A stretch of DNA of 64,000 bases, taken from positions 927,001 to 991,000 of the forward strand of contig NZ_QUQO01000001.1 of assembly GCF_003399445.1 (NCBI RefSeq), in the 5' to 3' direction. Every line of letters begins with the position of its first letter. Position 1 is the stretch's first letter. Both the position numbers and the translations under genes were made by a program. This stretch comes from Parvularcula marina (lineage in GTDB: Bacteria > Pseudomonadota > Alphaproteobacteria > Caulobacterales > Parvularculaceae). The notes beneath the pieces were generated by a model. It was not told the origin of the DNA, did no database searches, and saw only the letters and a list, made by a program, of their open reading frames with translations. This document shows, piece by piece, positions 46,643 through 56,364 of this stretch.

Positions 46643-46750
46643 TGTGACAATTTTACTACATGTCTGGCCGCATTCATTTGCCGCCCTGAGGGAGAGCTCT
46701 TGCCTCGTGTCCTAGCTTTGACGGGCGGACCGGCGGGGTGCCGGTATTGG
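46643..46750 (+). promoter_or_regulatory. Conserved two-block leader upstream of second TonB receptor
   Basis: Block 1 is TGTGACAATTTTACTACAT (46643-46661); block 2 (46706-46750) has the hairpin CCGGC-GGGGT-GCCGG and ends GGTATTGG. Spacing and order equal those of the first receptor. Substitutions spare the hairpin stem and fall in its loop and flanks. Confidence 0.6.
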
Positions 46751-46810
46751 GGGCGCGTGAGCGCAGCCGGATCGAGCCGTCGCGTCAAACTACAGTCGAT
46801 AGGCGAAATC

Positions 46811-49800
46811 ATGAGAAAAATGGAATTTGAAGAAGTTGGGCGAAATCGGTTGCTCACGGTGACCTCGCTCATCGCACTTATGGCGGCCGGCACAGCCACC
46901 ACAGGTGCATGGGCACAGGATACGAGTGGTGATTCAGGGGTAGATACGATCAACGAGGAAGAACTCGATGATCAGGACAGCGGTGATACAGTTGTTGTCA
47001 CAGGGTCGCGCGTTCGCCGCGATACCTTCACCTCGATCTCGCCACTTCAGGTCATTGATGCGCAAGAGTCACTCGAAGTCGGTCTGATCGACCCTTCGCA
47101 GATCCTGCAACAATCTGAGGCGGCATCAGGCCAACAGATCGATTCCACATTCGCTGGTCTCGTCCTATCAAACGGCCCGGGCTCTGAAACCGTCAACCTT
47201 CGTGGCCTTGGCGCGAACCGCACTCTGCTCCTCATCAATGGTCGCCGGATGGCACCAGCGGGTGTCGAGGGGGCTCCTTTCGCGCCGTCCATCAACCTCG
47301 TCCCCGGCTCACTCGTTCAGCGTTATGACCTCCTTCTTGATGGTGCTTCATCCGTCTACGGTTCTGACGCTGTGGCCGGCGTGGGTAACATCATTCTGCG
47401 CAAGGACTTTGAAGGTCTGGAACTTCAGGCATCTGGCGATTACCCGACTGAAGGCGCTGGCCGCGACTACACGCTGAGCGCAGCGTGGGGTAAGAACACA
47501 GATCGCGGCTTCTTCGGCCTCGGTGTCGAATATGACTATCAGGAAGAGGTCAAACTTTCTGACCGCGATTTCCTTTCGGGATGCGACCAGGATATCGAAA
47601 TCACCGAGTCTGGTGAAATTCGCTCTCAGTCAATTGATTTCCAGGTCCGGTATGGCGATCTCGGCCAGTTCTATCCGGCTGAATCCTGTATCCCGGCTTC
47701 TCTCGGTCGTCGAATTCGCCGTGTTCCGGGTGGACTGGGCTTTGTCTACTACACCCCTGGCGAAACCAATGTCGGCATTCCGAACTTCTCGGAAGACTCT
47801 CAATACTCTGTACCCATCGATGGTGATGGAGATGGCGTAACCGATGTTGTCTATCTCGACTATTCCCCGAACGGCGTCCTGAACAACAACTCGTTTATCA
47901 ACGAGCAAAAGCGTTTCTCTGGGATGGCCTATGGCGAGTACACCTTCGAAGGCGATATGAATATCACGCCGTTCTTCGAAGCGATGTATGTGAAGAATGA
48001 AATTTTCCAGGACTCAGGTGCATCACAGCTGTTCACCGTCGTTCCGGCATTGAACCCATTCAACCCATGTAACCCGAACCAGCCGAACGGTGTGGATTGC
48101 GGTCTGGCAGCTGACAGTCTGCTGACGAACCCGAACTATATCGAGAGCTTCCGTCGCTACTACTTTGATGGTCGCGGTGGCGGTACGCCGGGCTGCTTTG
48201 GCTTGTCACGAGATGCTTGTACGCCCGCAGCCTTTGGCCTCCTCAATGGACCGCTCGGGCCTCAACAAGCCGGTGGCGGCGTGGTCGTTGAAGGCGACCG
48301 TGACATCACCGAGGTCGATATCTGGCAAGCCCGCCTCGTCGGCGGTGTTCGTGCGGACCTTCCGTTCATGAGCTTTGCGACACTGAATGATTGGGCACTG
48401 GAAGCATCATATAGCTATACAAAGTCAGATGGTGATTCTTCCCGCCCGGGCATCCGTGATGACCGTCTGCACTACGCGCTTGGCTTTGACCCGGTCCAGA
48501 GAACAGAGACTGGTGCTCTGGTCGACCTCGTCGCACCGTGTACGCCAATCCTGCTTGGGGATCCGAACGATCCGAGCGATGACACACCGATCACGGTCTC
48601 ATCTGACGTTGCTGATGGCTGCGTTGCGGTGAACCTTTTCGCGCCCTCGCTTTATGACAGTGTCATTGGCGATTTTGCGACACAGGCAGAACGTGACTAT
48701 GTCTTCGATACACGTGACTTTAACACTGTATACGAACAAACTGTCTTCAACGCATTCCTGACAGGCAATCTCTTTGAGCTTCCTGCGGGCGACGTGGCAG
48801 CAGTGGTTGGTGTCGAATACAGAACTGATAAGCTCGAATCGAACCCGGACGATGTTGCGCGTGACGGGCTGTTCTTTGGCTTCTTCTCTGATGCCGGCGG
48901 CGTCGGTGAGAAGTGGACACGAGAAGCATTCGTCGAGCTCGATGTGCCAGTTCTTCAGGGCAAGCCGCTTATCCGTTCACTGGACCTGAACGGCTCAGCG
49001 CGCTGGACGGAAGATGAGTTCTATGGTGCTGCCTGGACATACTCTGTCAAAGGGGGCTGGCGTCCATTCGACTCTCTCCTTCTCAAGGCGAGCTTCGGGA
49101 CATCTTTCCGTGCGCCGAACCTGCGGGAAAACTTCCTGCTTGGGACGACGGGCTTCAACAATGTCACCGACCCTTGTGTGACACCTCAGGCAGCCGTCGG
49201 TGTGGATGGTTCCTACAACCCGACACTCGACACACGTGATCCGATCACGCTTCAGAACTGTATGGCTGAAGGCATCGATCCGACGAACTTCTCGCCGGTT
49301 CCAGGCAATGTTCAGGTATACAGCACTGAGGTTCAGTCAGGTGGTGCACTCGATCTCAACGAGGAAACCAGTGAATCATTCACGATGGGTGCCGCATTTG
49401 AACAGCCTTGGTTCGATGCCTTCGATCTGAACATCAATGTCAACTACTATGACATCGAAATCGAAGATTCAGTCATCAGCCCGACAGCACAGTTCATCCT
49501 GAATGACTGCTATTCGAACCCACAGCGGACGAACCTCTCGTCGCCATTCTGTTCACGGATTACGCGTGAGGGGCCTGGCGGTGTCGAACCGGGTCGTCTC
49601 GACGTGATCGATCAGGGCTTCATCAACCGTGACAAGGAAACTGTGACGGGCCTCGACTATAATGTTGATCTTGGTTGGGATATGACCATGTGGGATCAAC
49701 CGGTTGATTTCGGCATTGATGTCCGCGCCAACCAGCTCCTTGAACGCGACAACATTCTTGTTGACGCGGCAGGCGTCGGCACACCCGACAGTTTTGTCGG

Positions 49801-50227
49801 TGAACCGAGCTTCCCGGAGTGGACTGGCCGGGTCACTCTCCGCGCCGATCTCTCTGACTATCGCTTCACCTGGCAGACCCGTTACGTAGGTGACGTGGAG
49901 CAGGACGCGGCTGGCATCGATCCGTTCTCGGATGCTTTCGATAGCCAGGGCACCGGCTTTGTCGGGCACAACTGCGGCGGTCCGACGGTGGGTGACGAGC
50001 TTTGCCGTGACGTCGGATTTGCTGACGAGGTATTCTATCACACAGCCTCGATCCGCTATCAGGGTGATACCTGGCGCGTTGTAGCAGGTGTCGAGAACAT
50101 CTTTGCCACCGAACCGGCTCTCGTGAATGGTGGCGAGTTCCAGGCGAACAACAACGCCGCAATCGGTGCCGGCTATCTTTACGATGGCCGTCAATACTTC
50201 CTCACAGTACGGAAGAAATTCTACTAA
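46811..50227 (+). CDS. TonB-dependent receptor, second of tandem pair
   Basis: The 1138-residue receptor starts at 46811 after GATAGGCGAAA; the longer frame reads through the leader. It has a signal peptide ending near WAQDT, an acidic linker, VVVTGSRVRRDTF, a plug (about residues 60-190, RTLLLINGRRM, YGSDAVAGVGNIIL), and a barrel ending YFLTVRKKFY. A barrel loop has DGDGDGVTD, a calcium-type DxDxDG motif. It is clearly related to the preceding receptor and about 180 residues longer. Substrate unknown. Confidence 0.93.
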   Translation: MRKMEFEEVGRNRLLTVTSLIALMAAGTATTGAWAQDTSGDSGVDTINEEELDDQDSGDTVVVTGSRVRRDTFTSISPLQVIDAQESLEVGLIDPSQILQQSEAASGQQIDSTFAGLVLSNGPGSETVNLRGLGANRTLLLINGRRMAPAGVEGAPFAPSINLVPGSLVQRYDLLLDGASSVYGSDAVAGVGNIILRKDFEGLELQASGDYPTEGAGRDYTLSAAWGKNTDRGFFGLGVEYDYQEEVKLSDRDFLSGCDQDIEITESGEIRSQSIDFQVRYGDLGQFYPAESCIPASLGRRIRRVPGGLGFVYYTPGETNVGIPNFSEDSQYSVPIDGDGDGVTDVVYLDYSPNGVLNNNSFINEQKRFSGMAYGEYTFEGDMNITPFFEAMYVKNEIFQDSGASQLFTVVPALNPFNPCNPNQPNGVDCGLAADSLLTNPNYIESFRRYYFDGRGGGTPGCFGLSRDACTPAAFGLLNGPLGPQQAGGGVVVEGDRDITEVDIWQARLVGGVRADLPFMSFATLNDWALEASYSYTKSDGDSSRPGIRDDRLHYALGFDPVQRTETGALVDLVAPCTPILLGDPNDPSDDTPITVSSDVADGCVAVNLFAPSLYDSVIGDFATQAERDYVFDTRDFNTVYEQTVFNAFLTGNLFELPAGDVAAVVGVEYRTDKLESNPDDVARDGLFFGFFSDAGGVGEKWTREAFVELDVPVLQGKPLIRSLDLNGSARWTEDEFYGAAWTYSVKGGWRPFDSLLLKASFGTSFRAPNLRENFLLGTTGFNNVTDPCVTPQAAVGVDGSYNPTLDTRDPITLQNCMAEGIDPTNFSPVPGNVQVYSTEVQSGGALDLNEETSESFTMGAAFEQPWFDAFDLNINVNYYDIEIEDSVISPTAQFILNDCYSNPQRTNLSSPFCSRITREGPGGVEPGRLDVIDQGFINRDKETVTGLDYNVDLGWDMTMWDQPVDFGIDVRANQLLERDNILVDAAGVGTPDSFVGEPSFPEWTGRVTLRADLSDYRFTWQTRYVGDVEQDAAGIDPFSDAFDSQGTGFVGHNCGGPTVGDELCRDVGFADEVFYHTASIRYQGDTWRVVAGVENIFATEPALVNGGEFQANNNAAIGAGYLYDGRQYFLTVRKKFY

Positions 50228-50258
50228 GAGGTCTCTCCCAGACTCTCTTCCTAGTAGA

Positions 50259-50290
50259 AGGCCTCGCGGAGAAATCCGCGGGGCCTTTTT
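50259..50290 (+). terminator. Rho-independent terminator of receptor pair
   Basis: A 12-base stem (AGGCCTCGCGGA / TCCGCGGGGCCT, one G-T pair) with a GAAA loop is followed by five T residues, starting 31 bases after the second receptor stop. Confidence 0.9.
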
Positions 50291-50477
50291 CATTAGGTCG
50301 CCTCGAACGACACAGCAGCGCGAAAAGCTCACCTGAAGACCCTGAGATGAGATGGCGCATCGAGACGACGTCTACACCTCAGCTCCTCTTCCCCATGGCC
50401 GTTCGTGAGGAATCGCAGATTTTCTCTCAGCCCCTCTGGCCTATTGGTTGAACGGGCCTTATAGATCGCCATTCGGA

Positions 50478-50562
50478 GCGGGTGTGGCGGAACTGGTAGA
50501 CGCACCAGATTTAGGTTCTGGCGCCGCAAGGTGTGGAGGTTCGAGTCCTCTCACCCGCACCA
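50478..50562 (+). tRNA. tRNA-Leu (UAG anticodon)
   Basis: The 85-base cloverleaf has acceptor GCGGGTG pairing with CACCCGC, followed by an encoded CCA end. The anticodon stem CCAGA/TCTGG encloses loop TTTAGGT, anticodon TAG (decodes CUA and, by wobble, other CUN Leu codons). A long variable arm typical of class II tRNAs and the T loop GGTTCGAGTCC are present. Confidence 0.97.
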
Positions 50563-50692
50563 TCTAACCCGGCCTCGCATTTCGCTGCTTGAGGCCGTTT
50601 TATTGCGCTATCGCCTTTTGATATTTGAGCGCATGTCCGCATCGAGGCGACCCTCTCGCCTGCAAACTCTCTATTGCTCGTGAACAGTACGC

Positions 50693-53272
50693 TCAGAAAA
50701 TGAAATCAGGTTCCATCTCGGGAATATCGAACGGGGCCGGAACATCATCCGGCATCGGGAAATCCACCATAGGATCAGCGAGGTGTGGGATATCAAACCC
50801 GTCCGGCCGTTCATCCAGAGGACGCAGTCGTTCTGGATCATCAAACACGAAATCAACCGTATCCGTACTGCCTGTAATCGACTGGAAAGAATAAACAGAC
50901 CCGCCATTCGGGTTTAGCGAGATGACGTCCGACAGATCGACGAGCGCCTCGCCCGCCCCGAAGATGGTGATGCTGGCGCCCCCATTGATGAAGCTCAATT
51001 GAAGGTCATCCGAGTCGCCATCGCCATCGAAATCGCCACCAGCAAAGGCAATCGCATCATCGAGCGCTGCCAGGATCGCATAGGCCGCCCCGGCGCCCAG
51101 CGCCTCGCCCTCATAGGTGACCCGGAAGAGAAGCTGGTCGGGCTGGTTGCCATCAAAAGCGGCAATAATATCCGCGCCAAAGTCAGCAGAGATCCCGGTG
51201 ATCTGGCCGTTTTCTGTATGCACGGTGATATCGAAGAGGAAGCTGTCCGCCCCGCTCTGACCTTCGAGCCAGTCATCGCCCTCGCCACCAGCCAGCGTAT
51301 CAGAGCCGGACCCGCCATAAAGAATGTCCGCACCCGCATCGCCCAAAAGGATGTCGTTGTCGGTGCCGCCATCGAGTGTGTCATCCCCCTGACCGCCCGA
51401 AAGGTGGTCCCAACCGGCATCTCCCATCAGCCAGTCAGCACCTCGCCCACCGTCGAGCGTGTCCGCGTGATCGCCGCCATGAAGCTCGTCGCGATCATCC
51501 CAGCCGAAGAGGATATCCTTGCCCGCGCCGCCATAGAGCGTGTCATGACCATGCCCGCCATCGAGCGTGTCCTGACCATTTCCGCCCTCAAGATAGTCCG
51601 CGCCCGCGCCGCCACTGATGGCATCGGCGCCCTCTTCACCGAGCAGGATGTCATCGCCGCCGCTGCCCTCGAGCTTGTCGTCGCCCTCTCCGCCGCTCAG
51701 GACATCATTGCCGCCCCCGCCATTGAGAAGGTCATCGCCGTTCTCGCCATAGAGATCATCATCGCCGCCGCCGCCCTGCAGGGTATCCCTACCCGTCCCG
51801 CCGAAGAGCAGATCCGTTCCCTCGCCGCCATCGAGATAATCCGTATCCGCCCCACCGATCAGCGTGTCATCGCCAGCGCCACCGAACAGTAGGTCGCGAC
51901 CATCGGCCTCTTCATCCATATAGATGATGCCGATACCGCCGGGCCGGACATAAAGCGGCAGAACAAGGCTGCCGCCATAGAGATAGTCATTGCCGTCATC
52001 GCCAAGCAGCGTGTCATGGCCGCTGCCGCCGCGCGCCGTGTCATCCCCTTCGCCGCCGCGGATGTAATCAAGCCCGTCGTCGCCTTGCAGAAGATCGTTG
52101 CCCTCATCGCCATAAAGGCTGTCATCCCCGGCGCCGCCTTCAAGATCATCATCGTCGGCGCCCCCGGAAATCAGATCCTCGTCCTGATTGCCGTTGAGGT
52201 CGTCTCGGCCAGCGCCCCCAAAGAGCGTGTCATTCCCCGCACTGCCGGAGAGTTTGTCGAGACCTTCCTCCCCATAAAGAATATCATCACCCTTGTCGCC
52301 GAAGAGGTCATCATTCCCCTTGCCGCCGACCAGCGTGTCTTCCGCGTTCCCGCCAAGCAGGGTGTCCTTGCCATCGCCGCCGATCAGGTAATCCCGCCCC
52401 GCATCACCGCGCAGGAAGTCATCGCCCGCACCCCCGGAAAGATTATCCCGGTCAGCGCCCCCATGAAGCCGGTCGTTGCCCGCGCCGCCACTCAGCGTGT
52501 CGTGACCGTTCTGCCCCCAGAGGATGTCGCTGCCATTTCCGCCGATCACGACATCGTCCGCAGCTCCGCCGTCGATCGTGTCGTTGCCGTCTTCCCCGAG
52601 AAGATAATCTTCACCGCCCCCACCGGCGATACTGTCCGCCCCTGCGCCGCCACTAACATAGTCCGCCCCCAGACCAGCGCGTAAGGTATCGTCGCCTTCC
52701 TGCCCGAAGACTAGATCATGGCCATCGCCAGCTTCGATCAGGTCATTGCCGCCTTCACCGATGATGTTGTCGTCAAGCGCTGTATCCCCGAACAGGATGT
52801 CCGCACCATTCTCACCACGGATCGTATCGTCTCCGATGCCGCCGACCGCTGTGTCATCGCCGCTGCCGCCCAGCAGGCTGTCATCACCGGTGAGACCGAG
52901 CAGGTAGTCGGAGCCCCCGCGTCCGTCGAAATAGTCATCGCCGAAGGCATTTTCGCCGAGACCGGGGAAAAGCTCGGACGTGTCATCGCCAAAGACGAGG
53001 CTGCCGCCGGGCGTGCCGACAATGATGGTGACGACGACTTCGCGAAGCGTTCCGCCATCGAGAAAAAAGAAGGTGAACTGGTCGATGCCTTCGAAGCCGG
53101 AGAGAGGCACATATTCGAAGGTTCCATCTGGATTGAGAGTCAGCTCACCACGCGATACATCCGTACCCAGAATAACGAATCCGGCAAGGGGGTAGTTTAC
53201 GTCGCCGCTGACCGTTCCGTTACGGTCCCCGGCATACCAGATCTGACCTGTTGATGGGCTCTCCTCGGCCAT
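50693..53272 (-). CDS. RTX calcium-binding repeat protein
   Basis: The 859-residue acidic protein has an N-terminal cadherin/Ig-like domain (about residues 20-85, [26 protein letters not shown]), then a long array of GGxGxDxLxGG nonapeptides (about 95-640) forming Ca2+-binding parallel beta rolls, interrupted once by [20 protein letters not shown]. The last 200 residues hold a C-terminal domain of the kind found in type I secretion substrates ([19 protein letters not shown]). No catalytic motif is visible. It starts at ATG 53272 after AGGGG. No ABC exporter genes are nearby. Confidence 0.9.
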   Translation of the reverse strand: MAEESPSTGQIWYAGDRNGTVSGDVNYPLAGFVILGTDVSRGELTLNPDGTFEYVPLSGFEGIDQFTFFFLDGGTLREVVVTIIVGTPGGSLVFGDDTSELFPGLGENAFGDDYFDGRGGSDYLLGLTGDDSLLGGSGDDTAVGGIGDDTIRGENGADILFGDTALDDNIIGEGGNDLIEAGDGHDLVFGQEGDDTLRAGLGADYVSGGAGADSIAGGGGEDYLLGEDGNDTIDGGAADDVVIGGNGSDILWGQNGHDTLSGGAGNDRLHGGADRDNLSGGAGDDFLRGDAGRDYLIGGDGKDTLLGGNAEDTLVGGKGNDDLFGDKGDDILYGEEGLDKLSGSAGNDTLFGGAGRDDLNGNQDEDLISGGADDDDLEGGAGDDSLYGDEGNDLLQGDDGLDYIRGGEGDDTARGGSGHDTLLGDDGNDYLYGGSLVLPLYVRPGGIGIIYMDEEADGRDLLFGGAGDDTLIGGADTDYLDGGEGTDLLFGGTGRDTLQGGGGDDDLYGENGDDLLNGGGGNDVLSGGEGDDKLEGSGGDDILLGEEGADAISGGAGADYLEGGNGQDTLDGGHGHDTLYGGAGKDILFGWDDRDELHGGDHADTLDGGRGADWLMGDAGWDHLSGGQGDDTLDGGTDNDILLGDAGADILYGGSGSDTLAGGEGDDWLEGQSGADSFLFDITVHTENGQITGISADFGADIIAAFDGNQPDQLLFRVTYEGEALGAGAAYAILAALDDAIAFAGGDFDGDGDSDDLQLSFINGGASITIFGAGEALVDLSDVISLNPNGGSVYSFQSITGSTDTVDFVFDDPERLRPLDERPDGFDIPHLADPMVDFPMPDDVPAPFDIPEMEPDFIF

Positions 53273-53351
53273 CAAAACCCCTGACGCGGCCTGCTTCTCT
53301 CTCGCGCGTTACATACACCATCGGCTAAGTCATTGGCAATGAAAGAGAAGT

Positions 53352-54833
53352 TTAATCGTCAGTTCTCGCTCCAATAGCGTGCAGGGCGTTGGGTATTTTC
53401 TGCCATAGGGTGTCAGCTGTCAGTCCGGGGCCATATTGCAAGGACGATTCACCGTGCATCCATGCGCCTGCCCCTGCTGCCGCTTGACTATCAACACCTT
53501 GCGCAAGCCAGCCGGCAATGATGCCGGAGAGCACATCGCCCGATCCCGCGGTGGCAAGATAGGGGCTCGAACGCGTGTTGATGACGGGCGTTTTGCCCGG
53601 TGCAGAAATGACGGTTGCCGCCCCCTTTAGAAGGACGGTCTGACCGGATTTACGGGCTGCTTCTTCTGCCCTCTCAAGCGGTGATCCGGATACGTCAGAA
53701 AACAGCCTTTTGAACTCGCCCTCATGCGGCGTCAGGACCGATCCTTCAGGGCATCCCGCCAACCGCTCCGCCCGTTTCGCCAAAAGCGTGAGAGCATCCG
53801 CATCCAACAGGAGAGGCTTGCCCGCCGAAAGCACAGCCCCAAGCCATGCGGCGGCTTTCTCATCCGTCCCCAGCCCCGGACCAATGGCGATGGCCGCAAT
53901 CTTGTCACTGGCCGCAAAGTCCGCCAGCTCACTTTCGTCGCGAACCGTCCGTAGCATGATCGCATCGATGCTGGCCGCGTAGATATCTGCCGCCTGAGCA
54001 GAGACCGCCAGCGTCACGGCACCTGCGCCGGTCACTGCCGCTGCCTTTGCCGTCAGCCTCGCCGCCCCGCCCTGATGACGTGGCCCGCCGACGACCAGCA
54101 ACCCGCCCCGCGCATATTTATGCGCAGCGGATGGTGGAAGGGGCATGCGATCCCACCAAAGAAGAGGATGGTTCCAGAGGGCGTCCTCCTCCCCTTCGCA
54201 GAGATCAAGACCGATATCGGCGACATGAAGCTGACCCGAATAGCAACGTCCCTCGGCCAAAAGGTGACCCGGCTTTGCCGCGCCGAAGGTGACCGTGACA
54301 TCTGCTTTCAGCGAATCCCCGAGCACTTCCCCTCTTGTCCCGCAGAGGCCGGAGGGAAGATCGACGGCCAGAACCGGTCCGCCGCTCGCAGCCGCCCGAC
54401 GCAAAACTTCCGCGAGTTTCCCCTCAATCGACCGGGCCAGTCCCGCGCCGAAAAGCGCGTCGACGATCAGGGGCGCGGCGGAAAAATCAGCCTCCTCGAG
54501 CGGCACCGGCGTTATGCCTGACGCTTCGCAGGCAAGCTTTGCGTCTCCCTTGAGCGCGCCAGCCGGCCAGTCGCTCGCGATGGTCACGGGCCAGCCCGCC
54601 TCTTTCAGGAGGCGCGCGATCACCCAGCCATCCCCGCCGTTATTGCCGGGACCAGCAAGGATCAACACCGGCCGCCGGGGCCAAATCCCGCGCAAAACGG
54701 TCACAACGGCCTGCCCGGCGCGCTCCATCAGCACAATCCCGGGCGTCCCGCCCGCAATGGTGCGCGCATCGATCTCAGCCATGTGAGCAGGAAAAATGAG
54801 CTGCCGCCCGGATTTTGGAGCTGAATTCATCAT
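53352..54833 (-). CDS. nnr: Bifunctional NAD(P)H-hydrate epimerase/dehydratase
   Basis: The 493-residue protein repairs hydrated NAD(P)H. The N-terminal YjeF_N epimerase (about residues 15-205) shows LMERAGQAV and GPGNNGGDGWVIARLL; the C-terminal ribokinase-like dehydratase (about 220-485) shows KYARGGLLVVGG, LTPHEGEFKRLF and TAGSGDVLSGIIAGWLAQG. A much longer frame runs through glnB on the other strand and is rejected; ATGATG at 54828-54833 gives a family-sized protein. It is divergent from glnB. Confidence 0.94.
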   Translation of the reverse strand: MMNSAPKSGRQLIFPAHMAEIDARTIAGGTPGIVLMERAGQAVVTVLRGIWPRRPVLILAGPGNNGGDGWVIARLLKEAGWPVTIASDWPAGALKGDAKLACEASGITPVPLEEADFSAAPLIVDALFGAGLARSIEGKLAEVLRRAAASGGPVLAVDLPSGLCGTRGEVLGDSLKADVTVTFGAAKPGHLLAEGRCYSGQLHVADIGLDLCEGEEDALWNHPLLWWDRMPLPPSAAHKYARGGLLVVGGPRHQGGAARLTAKAAAVTGAGAVTLAVSAQAADIYAASIDAIMLRTVRDESELADFAASDKIAAIAIGPGLGTDEKAAAWLGAVLSAGKPLLLDADALTLLAKRAERLAGCPEGSVLTPHEGEFKRLFSDVSGSPLERAEEAARKSGQTVLLKGAATVISAPGKTPVINTRSSPYLATAGSGDVLSGIIAGWLAQGVDSQAAAGAGAWMHGESSLQYGPGLTADTLWQKIPNALHAIGARTDD

Positions 54834-54872
54834 GAGTCTCAGCGCATTGCTTCGCCCGGCGGACATATCTAG

Positions 54873-55244
<372 letters not shown>

Positions 55245-55257
55245 TGCCAACTCTCTC

Positions 55258-56364
55258 ATGAACGCTGTGCAGGAACGCTTTGCCGCGTTGCGGCTGGCGC
55301 GTTCTCGCGGCATCGGTCCTGTCACCTATCGCCAGCTGGTCCGAAAGTTCGGCTCAGCAGAGGCGGCGATTGCCGAACTCCCCCAATTCCTCGCCGCGAA
55401 AAAAGTGCAAGGCCGGATCTCGATTGCACCTGAAACCGAGATCGAGACGGAGCTGTCCGCCATTGACCGCAAAGGGGCCACGCTTCTGGTCCTGGGCGAC
55501 GAAGCCTATCCCGAGCTTCTGGCGGCCATTGCCGATCCGCCCCCGGTTCTGACCGTTATCGGGGACACAGCCCTTCTGGGCCGGGCAGGCGTTGCGATCG
55601 TCGGGGCCCGGAATGCTTCTGCTGCGGGCCGCCGCATGGCCGCCGATCTGGCAGGGGATCTGGGCGATTTCGGCTGGGTCATCACCTCGGGGCTTGCGCG
55701 CGGTATCGATGGCGCCGCCCATGAAGCATCCCTCGGCACAGGGACGATTGCTGTTCTCGCAGGCGGGGTCGATAGCATCTACCCGCCGGAACATGCCGAG
55801 CTTTATCATGCCATCGCCGCACAGGGCGCTGTCATCTCCGAAATGCGGATGGGACAGACAGCCACCGCGCGGGACTTCCCCAAGCGCAATCGCATTGTCT
55901 CCGGGCTGACGCGCGGGGTCGTCGTTGTCGAAGCCGCGGAACGCTCCGGCACGCTGATCACCGCCCGCCTGTCGCTGGAGCAGGGCCGCGATGTCTGCGC
56001 CGTGCCCGGCTCGCCGCTTGATCCGCGCTCAGCGGGCACGAACCGTCTTATCCGTCAGGGGGCGGTTCTTGTGAGGCACGCCGATGATGTCATGACGGCC
56101 CTCGGCGATATGGAGAAAGCGCCGCCTGCGCCTTTCTTCCAGTTTGAGGAGGACGAGCAGGCTCCCCTCCCCGAGGAAGAACAATCGCGCCTGAAGGACG
56201 AGATCATCTCCCTCCTCAGCTTAACGCCGATCCATCGGGACGAGTTGTTGCGGCTGTCTTCAGCCAGCCCTGCTCAGCTGGCGGACATATTGCTGGATCT
56301 GGTGCTCTCAGGCACCGCCGATGAGGGCTCAGGCGGCATGTTCACGTTGTCGGCTTCCGCCTGA
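55258..56364 (+). CDS. dprA: DNA-processing protein
   Basis: DprA loads RecA on incoming single-stranded DNA in natural transformation. The 368-residue protein has a helical N-terminus, the Rossmann-like DprA core (VGARNASAAGRRMA, ITSGLARGIDGAAHEASL, PPEHAELYHAI, FPKRNRIVSGL, EAAERSGTLITA) and a winged-helix tail (about residues 300-365). The ATG at 55258 has a poor ribosome site. Its 3' end overlaps the convergent hydrolase gene by 91 bases. Confidence 0.93.
   Translation: MNAVQERFAALRLARSRGIGPVTYRQLVRKFGSAEAAIAELPQFLAAKKVQGRISIAPETEIETELSAIDRKGATLLVLGDEAYPELLAAIADPPPVLTVIGDTALLGRAGVAIVGARNASAAGRRMAADLAGDLGDFGWVITSGLARGIDGAAHEASLGTGTIAVLAGGVDSIYPPEHAELYHAIAAQGAVISEMRMGQTATARDFPKRNRIVSGLTRGVVVVEAAERSGTLITARLSLEQGRDVCAVPGSPLDPRSAGTNRLIRQGAVLVRHADDVMTALGDMEKAPPAPFFQFEEDEQAPLPEEEQSRLKDEIISLLSLTPIHRDELLRLSSASPAQLADILLDLVLSGTADEGSGGMFTLSASA

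Noticed and set aside
49553-50332. 259-codon reverse-strand open frame
   Set aside because: It is antisense to the second TonB receptor and crosses its terminator; no domain is recognisable.
50999-52684. Long plus-strand open frames of 297 and 222 codons
   Set aside because: They are the reverse reading of the RTX repeat array; the periodic Gly/Asp codons keep the opposite frame open and give low-complexity Ala/Ile/Val-rich translations.
50693-53272. Periodic DNA that could look like a CRISPR or tandem-repeat array
   Set aside because: The period corresponds to degenerate 9-residue RTX codons in an intact reading frame, with no identical repeats and unique spacers.
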